Made by a program: the position numbers and the translations under genes. The notes under the pieces are model-generated. The model worked only from the letters and a program-made list of their open reading frames with translations, was not told where the DNA came from and ran no database searches. A stretch of DNA of 64,000 nt, taken from positions 122,304 to 186,303 of the forward strand of contig CAJOHJ010000002.1 of NCBI GenBank assembly GCA_905234265.1. The letters run 5' to 3'. Positions 17,210 through 23,565 of the stretch are shown here, piece by piece; the first letter of the stretch is position 1; every line of letters starts with the position of its first letter. This DNA comes from an uncultured Prevotella sp. Lineage in GTDB: Bacteria; Bacteroidota; Bacteroidia; Bacteroidales; Bacteroidaceae.

Positions 17210-18460
17210 ATGGTAAAAACAATTCCAGTGCTGCTGCTGACGGGCTATCTTGGCAGCGGCAAGACAACCCTTCTGAACCGAATACTGCAGAACCGCCAAG
17301 GCATAAAGTTCGCCGTCATCGTCAACGACATCGGCGAGGTGAACATCGACGCCGACCTCATTGAGAAAGGCGGCATCGTGGGCCAGAAGGACGACTCGCT
17401 GGTAGCCCTGCAGAACGGCTGCATCTGCTGCACGCTGAAGATGGACCTCGTGGAGCAGCTGCGCGACATCATGCGCATGCAGCGCTTCGACTACATCGTC
17501 ATCGAGGCCAGCGGCATCTGCGAGCCAGGGCCGATAGCACAGACCATCGTCAGCATGCCCACGCTGGGGCCAGACTACATCAAGGACGGCCTGCTGCAGC
17601 TCGACTGCATAGTCACCGTCGTCGACGCCCTGCGAATGCGCGACGAATTCGAGAACGGCAACAACCTCATGCGCCCCGGACTTGACGAAGAGGACATCGA
17701 GAACCTGGTCATCCAGCAGATAGAGTTCTGCAACATCATCCTGCTGAACAAGGCCTCGGAGGTAAGCCCAGAAGAGCTACAGCAAGTAAAGGCAGTGGTG
17801 CGTGCCATTCAGCCGAAGGCAGAAATAGTAGAGTGCGACTTCTGCGACGTGCCGCTCGACAAGATTGTAAACACTAAGATGTTCAACTTCGACGACGTTG
17901 CCACTTCGGCAACATGGATTCATGAGCTGGAGGCTCCCCTTCATGACGATGATGAAGAAGAAGAACACCATCACCATGACCACGAAGATGACGATGACCA
18001 CGACGACCATCATCATCACGAAGCCCATGAACACCATGAAGCCCATGAACATCACCACCACCATCATCACCACCACGATGAAGGCGAGGCTGAAGAGTAT
18101 GGCATCGGCACCTTCGTCTACTATGCACGCCGCCCTATGAACCTCAGCCTCTTCGACGAGTTCGTTGCGCGCAAGTGGCCAAAGGGCATCATCCGCGCCA
18201 AGGGCATCTGCTACTTCCGTGGCGAAGAAGACGTCTGCTACCTCTTTGAGCAGAGCGGCCGCCAGGTTTCAATACAGAACGTAGGCCAGTGGTTTGCCAC
18301 CATGCCCAAGGACGAACTTGAACAGATGATGCAGAACGACGAGAAGCTGCGCCGCGAATGGGACCCTCAGTATGGCGACCGCATGCAGAAGCTTGTGTTC
18401 ATTGGCCAGCATCTTGACAAAGAGCAGATATGCCGCGACCTGGACTTCTGCCTGGTATAA
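17210..18460 (+). CDS. CobW/P47K-family metallochaperone GTPase with long His/Asp loop
   Basis: The protein has 416 residues. The N-terminal G domain has the P-loop GYLGSGKTTLLN (12-23), the intrinsic metal-binding CxCC motif (GCICCTL near 74) and a base-recognition LNKASE near 185. A very His/Asp/Glu-rich insert spans about residues 245-296, then the CobW C-terminal domain (about 300-390, with ICYFRGEEDVCYLFEQSG). This family (COG0523) delivers metal, usually zinc, to client enzymes using GTP; the His-rich loop would buffer or sense metal. No client gene is adjacent and the gene ends in a strong terminator, so it is a single-gene unit. Zinc rather than nickel or cobalt is an inference from family statistics. 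Confidence 0.9.
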   Translation: MVKTIPVLLLTGYLGSGKTTLLNRILQNRQGIKFAVIVNDIGEVNIDADLIEKGGIVGQKDDSLVALQNGCICCTLKMDLVEQLRDIMRMQRFDYIVIEASGICEPGPIAQTIVSMPTLGPDYIKDGLLQLDCIVTVVDALRMRDEFENGNNLMRPGLDEEDIENLVIQQIEFCNIILLNKASEVSPEELQQVKAVVRAIQPKAEIVECDFCDVPLDKIVNTKMFNFDDVATSATWIHELEAPLHDDDEEEEHHHHDHEDDDDHDDHHHHEAHEHHEAHEHHHHHHHHHDEGEAEEYGIGTFVYYARRPMNLSLFDEFVARKWPKGIIRAKGICYFRGEEDVCYLFEQSGRQVSIQNVGQWFATMPKDELEQMMQNDEKLRREWDPQYGDRMQKLVFIGQHLDKEQICRDLDFCLV

Positions 18461-18491
18461 TTGGAAATTGAATATTAAAAATTAAAATAAA

Positions 18492-18566
18492 AAGAGTGAA
18501 GAATTTTCTGCCGCCATTCTTGATAGTCAGAAGTCCGGTAGGAAATTCTTCACTCTTCGTTTTTCA
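18492..18566 (+). terminator. Inverted repeat after the CobW-family gene
   Basis: AAGAGTGAAGAATTT (18492-18506) pairs perfectly with 18543-18557 across a 36-base loop, and CGTTTTTCACTTTTTC follows. It could act for either strand, since the tRNA/SRP RNA transcript arrives from the other side. Confidence 0.75.
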
Positions 18567-18595
18567 CTTTTCACTTTTTCACTTCTTTTCAGAAG

Positions 18596-18669
18596 AGCCT
18601 CTTGTCGGATTCGAACCAACGACCCCGAGATTACAAATCACGTGCTCTGGCCAACTGAGCTAAAGAGGC
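18596..18669 (-). tRNA. tRNA-Thr (anticodon TGT)
   Basis: On the minus strand a full cloverleaf is visible: acceptor GCCTCTT/AAGAGGC (7 pairs), D arm with AGCTCAGTTGG, anticodon stem CGTGA/TCTCG (four Watson-Crick pairs with one mismatch) with loop TTTGTAA giving anticodon TGT, T arm GTTGGTTCGAATCCGAC with TTCGAAT loop. The discriminator base is T and CCA is not encoded. It lies immediately downstream of the SRP RNA on the same strand. Confidence 0.95.
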
Positions 18670-18671
18670 AG

Positions 18672-18797
18672 GTGGGCGAGCTGTCTGTATCGCGCCGCTA
18701 CAACCAAGTACCCTTGCTGTGTTCCCACCCTGGGGGATTCCGAGGGAGCTGGCCGTACAGGACTCACCCGTATGTCTTTCCACGTCGCTACGGAAAA
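18672..18797 (-). ncRNA. ffs: Signal recognition particle RNA (4.5S-like, small bacterial type)
   Basis: Read on the minus strand, the centre has the conserved SRP domain IV: CCAGG, a GTG-GGAA-CAC tetraloop stem and AGCA-AGGG on the other side, the asymmetric loop bound by Ffh. The outer helix closes with GGGTGAG near 18764-18770 pairing to CTCGCCC near 18674-18680, and CTGTA near 18756-18760 to TACAG near 18684-18688. The core is about 100 bases; extra 5' sequence up to the promoter-predicted start (about 18797) may be leader. The RNA forms the SRP with Ffh, targeting membrane proteins. It is followed within a few bases by tRNA-Thr, so both are probably cut from one transcript. End points are approximate. 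Confidence 0.85.
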
Positions 18798-18804
18798 GCG
18801 GATG

Positions 18805-18812
18805 CAAAGGTA
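18805..18812 (-). promoter_or_regulatory. -7 box TACCTTTG of the SRP RNA / tRNA-Thr transcript
   Basis: On the minus strand AATACCTTTGCATCC precedes the SRP RNA. The flanking GAAAATTTTC is itself palindromic. Confidence 0.65.
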
Positions 18813-18875
18813 TTGAAAATTTTCAATAACGCCCTTACATCCGCTTTGTTTTTAACGTTTTTTAGAAAGCACGCT

Positions 18876-19463
18876 TCATTTCCTTATTATTTCCACCTGC
18901 CCGTCGGGCCTTAGGCGGATGATGCCCGACGGCTTGTGTGGCTTATGCTCCTGGCGGCGCGTCCAGCATACGTAGTCAACGCGCTCCAGCAGCTCCGGGC
19001 TGATGTCGCAGTAGTTCTGCGCAGCCGGCTCGCCGCTGATGTTTGCCGACGTCGACACGATAGCCTTCTGAAACCTATAGCACAGCTCATGCGAGAACTG
19101 CTCCTGAGTGATGCGCATGGCCACCGACCCGTCGTCGGCCAGCAAGTTTGGTGCCAGTCCCGAAGCGCCGTCCAGAATCAGCGTCGTCGGCCGTGCGTCG
19201 GAGTCTTTCAGGCTGTCCAGCAGCTGCCATGCCACGTCAGGCACCTGTCGGAAGTAGCGCTGCAGACGCATGTCGCTGTCGACGAGGCAGATGAGAGCCT
19301 TCGAGTCGTCGCGCTGTTTTATTTCGTAGACTCTGCGGACGGCCTCCTCGTTGGTGGCGTCGCAGCCAATGCCCCACACCGTGTCTGTGGGATAGAGTAT
19401 CACTCCGCCGCGGCGCAGCACGTCGACGGCATTCCTTATATCTTCTTCTCTTGTCATAATCAC
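18876..19463 (-). CDS. L-threonylcarbamoyladenylate synthase (Sua5/YrdC/YwlC family)
   Basis: The protein has 195 residues of the single-domain YrdC/TsaC type. It makes threonylcarbamoyl-AMP from threonine, bicarbonate and ATP for the t6A37 modification of tRNAs reading ANN codons. Motifs: GGVILYPTDTVWGIGCDATNEEAV near 19-42 (substrate pocket), IKQRDDSKALICLV near 48 (the KxR segment here is KQR), RPTTLIL near 91, and IVSTSANISGEP near 138. ATG at 19457 is a possible alternative start two codons in. By chance or not, its neighbour is a tRNA-Thr, one of the tRNA species that carry t6A. Confidence 0.92.
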   Translation of the reverse strand: MIMTREEDIRNAVDVLRRGGVILYPTDTVWGIGCDATNEEAVRRVYEIKQRDDSKALICLVDSDMRLQRYFRQVPDVAWQLLDSLKDSDARPTTLILDGASGLAPNLLADDGSVAMRITQEQFSHELCYRFQKAIVSTSANISGEPAAQNYCDISPELLERVDYVCWTRRQEHKPHKPSGIIRLRPDGQVEIIRK

Positions 19464-19533
19464 ATTAATTATTATTCCTTCGCAGGGTCAACGGCCTCAA
19501 TGCAGATGCATTTTAGATATAGACATACACCTT

Positions 19534-19815
19534 CTATCTGTTCTCTAAAAGATGTAACCCTTGCTTGCAATAAAATGGGAATTTAGCATCAGAAGACGGA
19601 TCATGCAGAACAAACTCCACCATGTCCGATTCATTCTTCCAAATGTTCGAAAGCAGTCGCTTTGTTCTAAAAGCAGTGATTAATTCCTGCAGGCTAACAA
19701 TGCTCAAGTATTTTAGGTTCTCAACGTCCTCAAGTGCAGCACGGACATCACGGGTCAGCGAATCCTTATCGCTAACCATATAAACATAAATATTGGTGTC
19801 AAGCAGCAATCGCAT
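19534..19815 (-). pseudogene. PIN-domain (VapC-like) toxin with probable internal deletion
   Basis: The protein would have 93 residues, whereas PIN toxins are normally about 125-140. The start is typical, MRLLLDTNIYVYM with the first catalytic Asp, followed by a helix with SLQELI that holds the conserved acidic residue. The end, SSDAKFPFYCKQGLHLL, matches the last strand and helix of Bacteroidales PIN proteins. The middle, which normally carries the H-D-P-x-D segment and another catalytic acid, is reduced to VLHDP. About 35-45 residues therefore seem to be missing in frame, leaving an active site that is probably dead. It overlaps the stop codon of the short upstream gene by one base (TGATG), the usual antitoxin-toxin coupling. 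AT-rich compared with its neighbours. Confidence 0.6.
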
Positions 19816-19928
19816 CAATCCAACACCTTTGGGTCTACAATGGTAATACTGCCCTGAGTAGCCTCGTAGTACTTCCAGAACTCTTTGGCCTTTTCTTCTT
19901 TTTCTTGTTTGCTCATTGCTAAATCCAT
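19815..19928 (-). CDS. Short antitoxin-like protein (37 aa) coupled to the PIN gene
   Basis: ATG at 19928 to TGA at 19817-19815 gives 37 residues beginning MDLAMSKQEKEEKAKEF and ending TIVDPKVLD. It is highly charged and helical at the start. It follows a clear promoter with a leader of under ten bases and overlaps the PIN start by one base, so it takes the antitoxin position. It is too short to contain a DNA-binding domain, so it is either a minimal toxin-binding tail or itself a remnant. Confidence 0.5.
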   Translation of the reverse strand: MDLAMSKQEKEEKAKEFWKYYEATQGSITIVDPKVLD

Positions 19929-19943
19929 TTTTACTTTCTGATG

Positions 19944-19975
19944 CAAAGTTAGGCTTTTGTTTTCTATCCTCCAAG
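19944..19975 (-). promoter_or_regulatory. Promoter of the decayed toxin-antitoxin pair
   Basis: On the minus strand CTTGG at 19975-19971 is followed after 19 bases by TAACTTTG at 19951-19944. Confidence 0.7.
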
Positions 19976-20054
19976 AAAATTTCTAAGATTTTGGAGATTT
20001 ATTAAAAATCATTAATTTTCTGCCGTTTCACATTTATATATATGTCAATTTATG

Positions 20055-20062
20055 TAAGTTTG
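20055..20062 (+). promoter_or_regulatory. -7 box TAAGTTTG before the structured RNA
   Basis: TAAGTTTGC matches TAnnTTTG and is placed directly before the first hairpin of the candidate ncRNA; the -33 region is only TTTA. Confidence 0.55.
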
Positions 20063-20063
20063 C

Positions 20064-20305
20064 ACCAGATTTTGCGTCTGGTGAGGCGCATTGTGACATT
20101 GTTAGAAACCGACGAGGGCGTTATGCTCTATCTTGTTCGCTGAAATCTGGAAAATTTCAAAGTGTAACAACAAGATGGCATAGTGTGTACCGCGTCCTGC
20201 GCGATAGCGTGGGATTGTTGTACCCTATCATTATCTTTTGTTACAGGTATTTCCAGAACCTCAGCGAGAAGATGTGTAGGACGTACGCAGTTCTGCGCCT
20301 TTTTT
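20064..20305 (+). ncRNA. Candidate structured non-coding RNA with own promoter and terminator
   Basis: No open frame of note crosses this stretch, but several perfect stems do. ACCAGA 20064-20069 pairs with TCTGGT 20077-20082. GGCGCA 20085-20090 pairs with TGCGCC 20294-20299, closing the whole molecule. TATGC 20122-20126 plus ATCTTGTT 20130-20137 pair with AACAAGAT 20169-20176 plus GCATA 20178-20182, with an inner GAAAT/ATTTC stem. GATAG 20203-20207 pairs with CTATC 20225-20229. A T6 run at 20300-20305 follows the closing stem like a terminator. It could be an independent ncRNA or an attenuating leader of the gene at 20405. It does not show the diagnostic cores of tmRNA or RNase P; a 6S-type RNA or a Bacteroidales-specific Rfam family is possible but unproven. 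Confidence 0.55.
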
Positions 20306-20404
20306 GTGTGCATCTGTATCATTCTCTGAGGTCTTCCAGTGCCGCGCAAGCATAGAGACAATTATTTTTCAAACCTAACATTACTTTTAATTACTAACAA
20401 AATT

Positions 20405-22423
20405 ATGAAAAAACTTTTACAAAAAACGCTCCTTGTGGCAGCAATGCTCGGAGTAGGAGCAAGTGCGTGGGCAGATGATCCCGTTATCCTTAATCCAACA
20501 GGAACAGCGCAACTTGATTTAACGGAAAACACAACAAGTGCAACTTCTTGGAATTGTAATCAGGCAAGCGTACGTAACAGCGGAGATTACGTTGGAACTT
20601 TTACAAGCAACAAAATTGTTATTACAAAATTTGATGCATCCTCTACTCTCTCTGGGAAAACATTAACCAACGCAACTTTGAAATTTCATTCTGTCTGTAC
20701 CACATCTGGAACGAATTCTACCCTGTGGGCAGCTGTACTTAACAATGAGTCATGGGCTGTAACAGATGTTTCTAATGGCAATATTAACGTAAAGAACTTC
20801 GCAAATTATAGTAAAACAGCAGAAATTAAGAGTGTAGATTCAGGAGGCGCAGATGTTTCTTTAGACATAACAACATGGTTGGACGGAGATGATGATAAAG
20901 TTATTGCACTTGGTCTCTATACAGCCACAGGTCGCGAACAACAAATAACCAATCTGACATTGGAGATAACAGCCGTAGACGCATCCACGACTGCATTTTA
21001 CACGGTCAATTTTGTTGATCAAAAAACAAGTTCGGCTGTGAAAAGCGTAAACCGTGTGGGCAACATAGGCGAAACTGTTACACTGGAAGATACCGATGAC
21101 GATCCTTTTACAGAGGCAGGAATAAAATATGTTTATGTTAGTGATAACGCCTCGTCAGTGGAAATTGTTGAAGCAGGAACTGCTGTTGTTACCGTGACAG
21201 TGAAAGAGGCCGACCAGTGGGATTGGACTATCAATGCTGTAGATGCAGAGGATAATGTAATCACAACTGCAGCCTCAGGTAAAGCGTATGTCGGCGATTC
21301 AAAGTATGCCTATTTCCCAAGAGCATTCTTGTACGGTGGTAAATATTACACTTGCGGCACAAAGACCTCTGGTGACTACTATCGGTTTACTTTAAATGAA
21401 GCATCACCTACCGCTACCGTCACTTATACAGAAGATGCTACTATTGCATATTATGTTGAAGGTGAGGACTTGAATGTTTATAATCGTAGGGATGGTGGAG
21501 CAACTACAGAACGCCTCTCTAATGGCGCTGGATTGCGTGTTGGTCCAAATGGTTATGCTTATACTGACGCACTTACAGCAGGGACTTACACTATAATTCT
21601 CAACATGAGCAATTCAAATTCTGGCACTGCCACCTTGTATGCACACGTGATGGACGCAGAAGGCAATTTCACCGATACAGGCAAATCATTTGCCTATGCA
21701 CAAAGTGCAACTCCAGGAGAACAAACAATCGAAAATGTAGTAATTCCAGAAGGATACAAACTGGCTATTCGCAACATTTCCACCTACAACAGCAACGCAA
21801 GCATTGACTACGTAATCTTTAAGCGCACTGGCGACGCCACCGTCCCCGTCACCATCGCCGCTTCTGGCTACTCGACCATCGCATCTGCATACGCTCTTGA
21901 CTTTGCAAATGCCACGGACTCTGAGGACGGAAAGACGCTGGAGGGATACATCGTGTCGTATCTCACAGCAAGTGCAGCCACGCTGACAAATGTCAATGAG
22001 GCTCCTGCAAACACAGGCATCATTCTGAAGGGTACTGCCGGCGAGACTTACAGCATTCCCGTGCTGGCCAGCGCAGCCTCTGTGGGTACAAACAAATTAA
22101 AGGCTGCCGTGACGGCTACGACGCTTGATGACGGCACATTCTATATCATGAAGGGCGGCAAACTCTGCAAGGTTATAGGTGCTGCTACAGAGGCCGCACG
22201 CACAGTTCCTGCTGGCAAGGCTTATCTGCTGGCTGAGGACGTTCCTGCCATTGGAGACGCTCCCGTACTGGACTTCATCTTTGGCGATGTCACAGCCATC
22301 GAAACTGTACAGAAGCCACAGCCCACAATTTCTGCTCCCGTCTACAACCTGCAAGGCCAGCGCATCAATCAGCCTCGTAAGGGTCTGTATATCGTGAACG
22401 GAAAGAAAGTCATATTAAAATAA
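20405..22423 (+). CDS. Secreted multi-domain surface protein with C-terminal sorting-like module
   Basis: The protein has 672 residues and a signal peptide ending near AWA (about residue 21). Residues 25-200 form a beta-sandwich of the DNRLRE/CBM96-like kind (KIVITKFDASSTLSGKTLTNATLKFHS region, then LDITTWL). A middle region (about 210-480) holds further beta domains, including a ligand-binding-like module (GGKYYTCG; AGTYTIILNMSNSNSG). The last part (about 480-672) contains the module that ends YNLQGQRINQPRKGLYIV ... KKVILK, like the proteins at 5164 and 8215. I see no catalytic motif. The DNA for the first 475 residues is clearly AT-richer than the end. ATG 20405 is chosen because it starts the signal peptide; an upstream in-frame ATG at 20339 would add 22 non-signal residues. 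Glycan binding is inferred from the fold only. Confidence 0.75.
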   Translation: MKKLLQKTLLVAAMLGVGASAWADDPVILNPTGTAQLDLTENTTSATSWNCNQASVRNSGDYVGTFTSNKIVITKFDASSTLSGKTLTNATLKFHSVCTTSGTNSTLWAAVLNNESWAVTDVSNGNINVKNFANYSKTAEIKSVDSGGADVSLDITTWLDGDDDKVIALGLYTATGREQQITNLTLEITAVDASTTAFYTVNFVDQKTSSAVKSVNRVGNIGETVTLEDTDDDPFTEAGIKYVYVSDNASSVEIVEAGTAVVTVTVKEADQWDWTINAVDAEDNVITTAASGKAYVGDSKYAYFPRAFLYGGKYYTCGTKTSGDYYRFTLNEASPTATVTYTEDATIAYYVEGEDLNVYNRRDGGATTERLSNGAGLRVGPNGYAYTDALTAGTYTIILNMSNSNSGTATLYAHVMDAEGNFTDTGKSFAYAQSATPGEQTIENVVIPEGYKLAIRNISTYNSNASIDYVIFKRTGDATVPVTIAASGYSTIASAYALDFANATDSEDGKTLEGYIVSYLTASAATLTNVNEAPANTGIILKGTAGETYSIPVLASAASVGTNKLKAAVTATTLDDGTFYIMKGGKLCKVIGAATEAARTVPAGKAYLLAEDVPAIGDAPVLDFIFGDVTAIETVQKPQPTISAPVYNLQGQRINQPRKGLYIVNGKKVILK

Positions 22424-22448
22424 AAAAATAAAAAATAAGAATTTAATT

Positions 22449-22592
22449 ATGAAAAAGACATATTTTGCTCCGACAGTGGAGACTGTAGAGATAAAGACGC
22501 AGCATATGCTTGCTGCATCACCCATGGGCTATGGCGAAGACGTAAATGACGCAAGCGGTGCAGAAGCCCCCAGCTTCGACATCTTTGAATAA
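22449..22592 (+). CDS. Small peptide (47 aa) directly after a secreted-protein gene
   Basis: ATG 22449 to TAA 22590-22592 encodes 47 residues: MKKTYFAPTVETVEIKTQHM, then a short Ala/Ser/Gly/Asp-rich tail ending FDIFE. It lies 25 bases after the surface-protein gene and before a terminator, so it is the last gene of that transcript. The arrangement and the MKK-x-Y-x-x-P start match the 39-residue peptide at 12413. Short MKKxYxxP peptides of this kind occur widely in Bacteroidales, but I know of no established function. Confidence 0.6.
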   Translation: MKKTYFAPTVETVEIKTQHMLAASPMGYGEDVNDASGAEAPSFDIFE

Positions 22593-22643
22593 ATTCCTTT
22601 CAACATAAAGGAAGTTTTAATTTCATTTTTTGTTTTAAGTTTG

Positions 22644-22681
22644 TTGGCGGTCTGTCCGTGAGGATGGGCCGCCAATTTTTT
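22644..22681 (+). terminator. Rho-independent terminator after the small peptide gene
   Basis: TTGGCGG (22644-22650) pairs with CCGCCAA (22669-22675), the stem continues through GTCC/GGAT-like pairs, and T6 follows. Confidence 0.85.
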
Positions 22682-22704
22682 GTACAGAAAAATTGGAAAA
22701 ATCC

Positions 22705-22735
22705 TTGGCTGAACAACCTTTAAGTCGTACCTTTG
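22705..22735 (+). promoter_or_regulatory. Promoter of the HD-domain gene, TTGG and TACCTTTG
   Basis: TTGG at 22705-22708 and TACCTTTG at 22728-22735 are 19 bases apart. The start ATG 22760 lies about 20 bases beyond the transcription start. Confidence 0.75.
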
Positions 22736-22759
22736 TCCGCAGAAAACACACTGCCAAAG

Positions 22760-23329
22760 ATGATGGACTACAACCACTATATTCTGACTTTCTATCCCGA
22801 CGACACCGACCTGCGGCGCCTGCTGCTCAAGCACTCGCGGCAGGTGGCCGACCGCAGCCTGCAGATTGCCGCCAGACACCCGGAACTTGGGGCCGACACC
22901 GAACTGCTGGAGGCTGCCGCCATGCTCCACGACATCGGCATCGTGCGCTGCTCGGCGCCGTCCATTCTCTGCCACGGCGACGAGCCATACATCCGCCACG
23001 GGCTGATAGGCGCCGAGATGCTGCGCTCACTGGCTGCCGACGACCGCGAAGCTCTCATGCTGGAGCCTCTGGCACGCGTCTGCGAGCGGCACACCGGCAC
23101 GGGACTCACTGCCGCACAGATTGAACGCCAGCAGCTGCCCCTGCCCCGCCGCGACTTCTGCCCGGAAACCATTGAGGAGCAGATTGTCTGCTATGCTGAC
23201 AAGTTCTACTCTAAGTCCAGCCCCGACCGCGTGCGCAGCGTGGAGCAGACGGCCCTGAGCCTTGAGAAGTTCGGCGCAGAGGGAGTCAGGAAGTTCCTTG
23301 CATGGGCCGAGAGATTTGAATCTGTATAA
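22760..23329 (+). CDS. HD-domain metal-dependent phosphohydrolase family protein
   Basis: The protein has 189 residues. The HD motif AAAMLHDIGIV lies near residue 57, preceded by a helix with LLLKHSRQVADRSLQIAARH, whose His is the first metal ligand, and followed by HGDEPYIRHGLIGAEMLR and CERHTGTGL with the later His ligands. The end (EEQIVCYADKFYSK) keeps the last conserved Asp. This is the small HDIG/YqeK-like hydrolase class; nucleotide or cyclic-nucleotide phosphates are usual substrates but the real one cannot be read here. Own promoter and a 21-base repeat array downstream make it a single-gene unit. TTG 22733 is in frame but overlaps the -7 box. Confidence 0.8.
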   Translation: MMDYNHYILTFYPDDTDLRRLLLKHSRQVADRSLQIAARHPELGADTELLEAAAMLHDIGIVRCSAPSILCHGDEPYIRHGLIGAEMLRSLAADDREALMLEPLARVCERHTGTGLTAAQIERQQLPLPRRDFCPETIEEQIVCYADKFYSKSSPDRVRSVEQTALSLEKFGAEGVRKFLAWAERFESV

Positions 23330-23365
23330 TTTCACCACAGAGGCACAGAGGCACAGAGTCTATCA

Positions 23366-23492
23366 ATGAGTTACAAAATTATCGTCGTAAGATAATTTCG
23401 TAACATGCAGAGATAATTTCGTAACATGCAGAGATAATTTCGTAACATGCAGAGATAATTTCGTAACATGCAGAGATAATTTCGTGAGTCTG
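23366..23492. repeat. 21-base-period repeat array (five direct units plus one inverted)
   Basis: GATAATTTCG starts at 23391, 23412, 23433, 23454 and 23475, exactly 21 bases apart, separated by TAACATGCAGA. Just before, AAATTATC (23376-23383) is inverted relative to GATAATTT at 23391 and can form a short hairpin. In one frame the array reads as a heptapeptide repeat, but no gene start or codon bias supports coding. It fills the 236-base gap before lptD together with that gene's promoter. Confidence 0.9.
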
Positions 23493-23552
23493 CATGTTTA
23501 GGAAATGAAAAAGAAAAGTTTGCTTTTCTTTTTCATTTCGCTTGTTTTTGCG

Positions 23553-23560
23553 TACCTTTG
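23553..23560 (+). promoter_or_regulatory. -7 box TACCTTTG of lptD
   Basis: TACCTTTGCAGCC ends six bases before GTG 23566, so the lptD messenger would be leaderless or nearly so. No convincing -33 box is visible; TTTTG lies too close. Confidence 0.65.
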
Positions 23561-23565
23561 CAGCC

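Noticed and set aside
17777..18128. Minus-strand Met/Val-rich frames over the His-rich loop
   Set aside because: They are the complement of CAC/GAT-rich codons in the CobW-type gene, which is intact.
20064..20305. Assignment of the structured RNA as tmRNA or RNase P RNA
   Set aside because: The tRNA-like ends of tmRNA and the conserved GAGGAAAGTCC-like core of RNase P RNA are not found.
23366..23492. Possible CRISPR array
   Set aside because: Units are contiguous 21-base repeats without unique spacers, and no cas genes are present.
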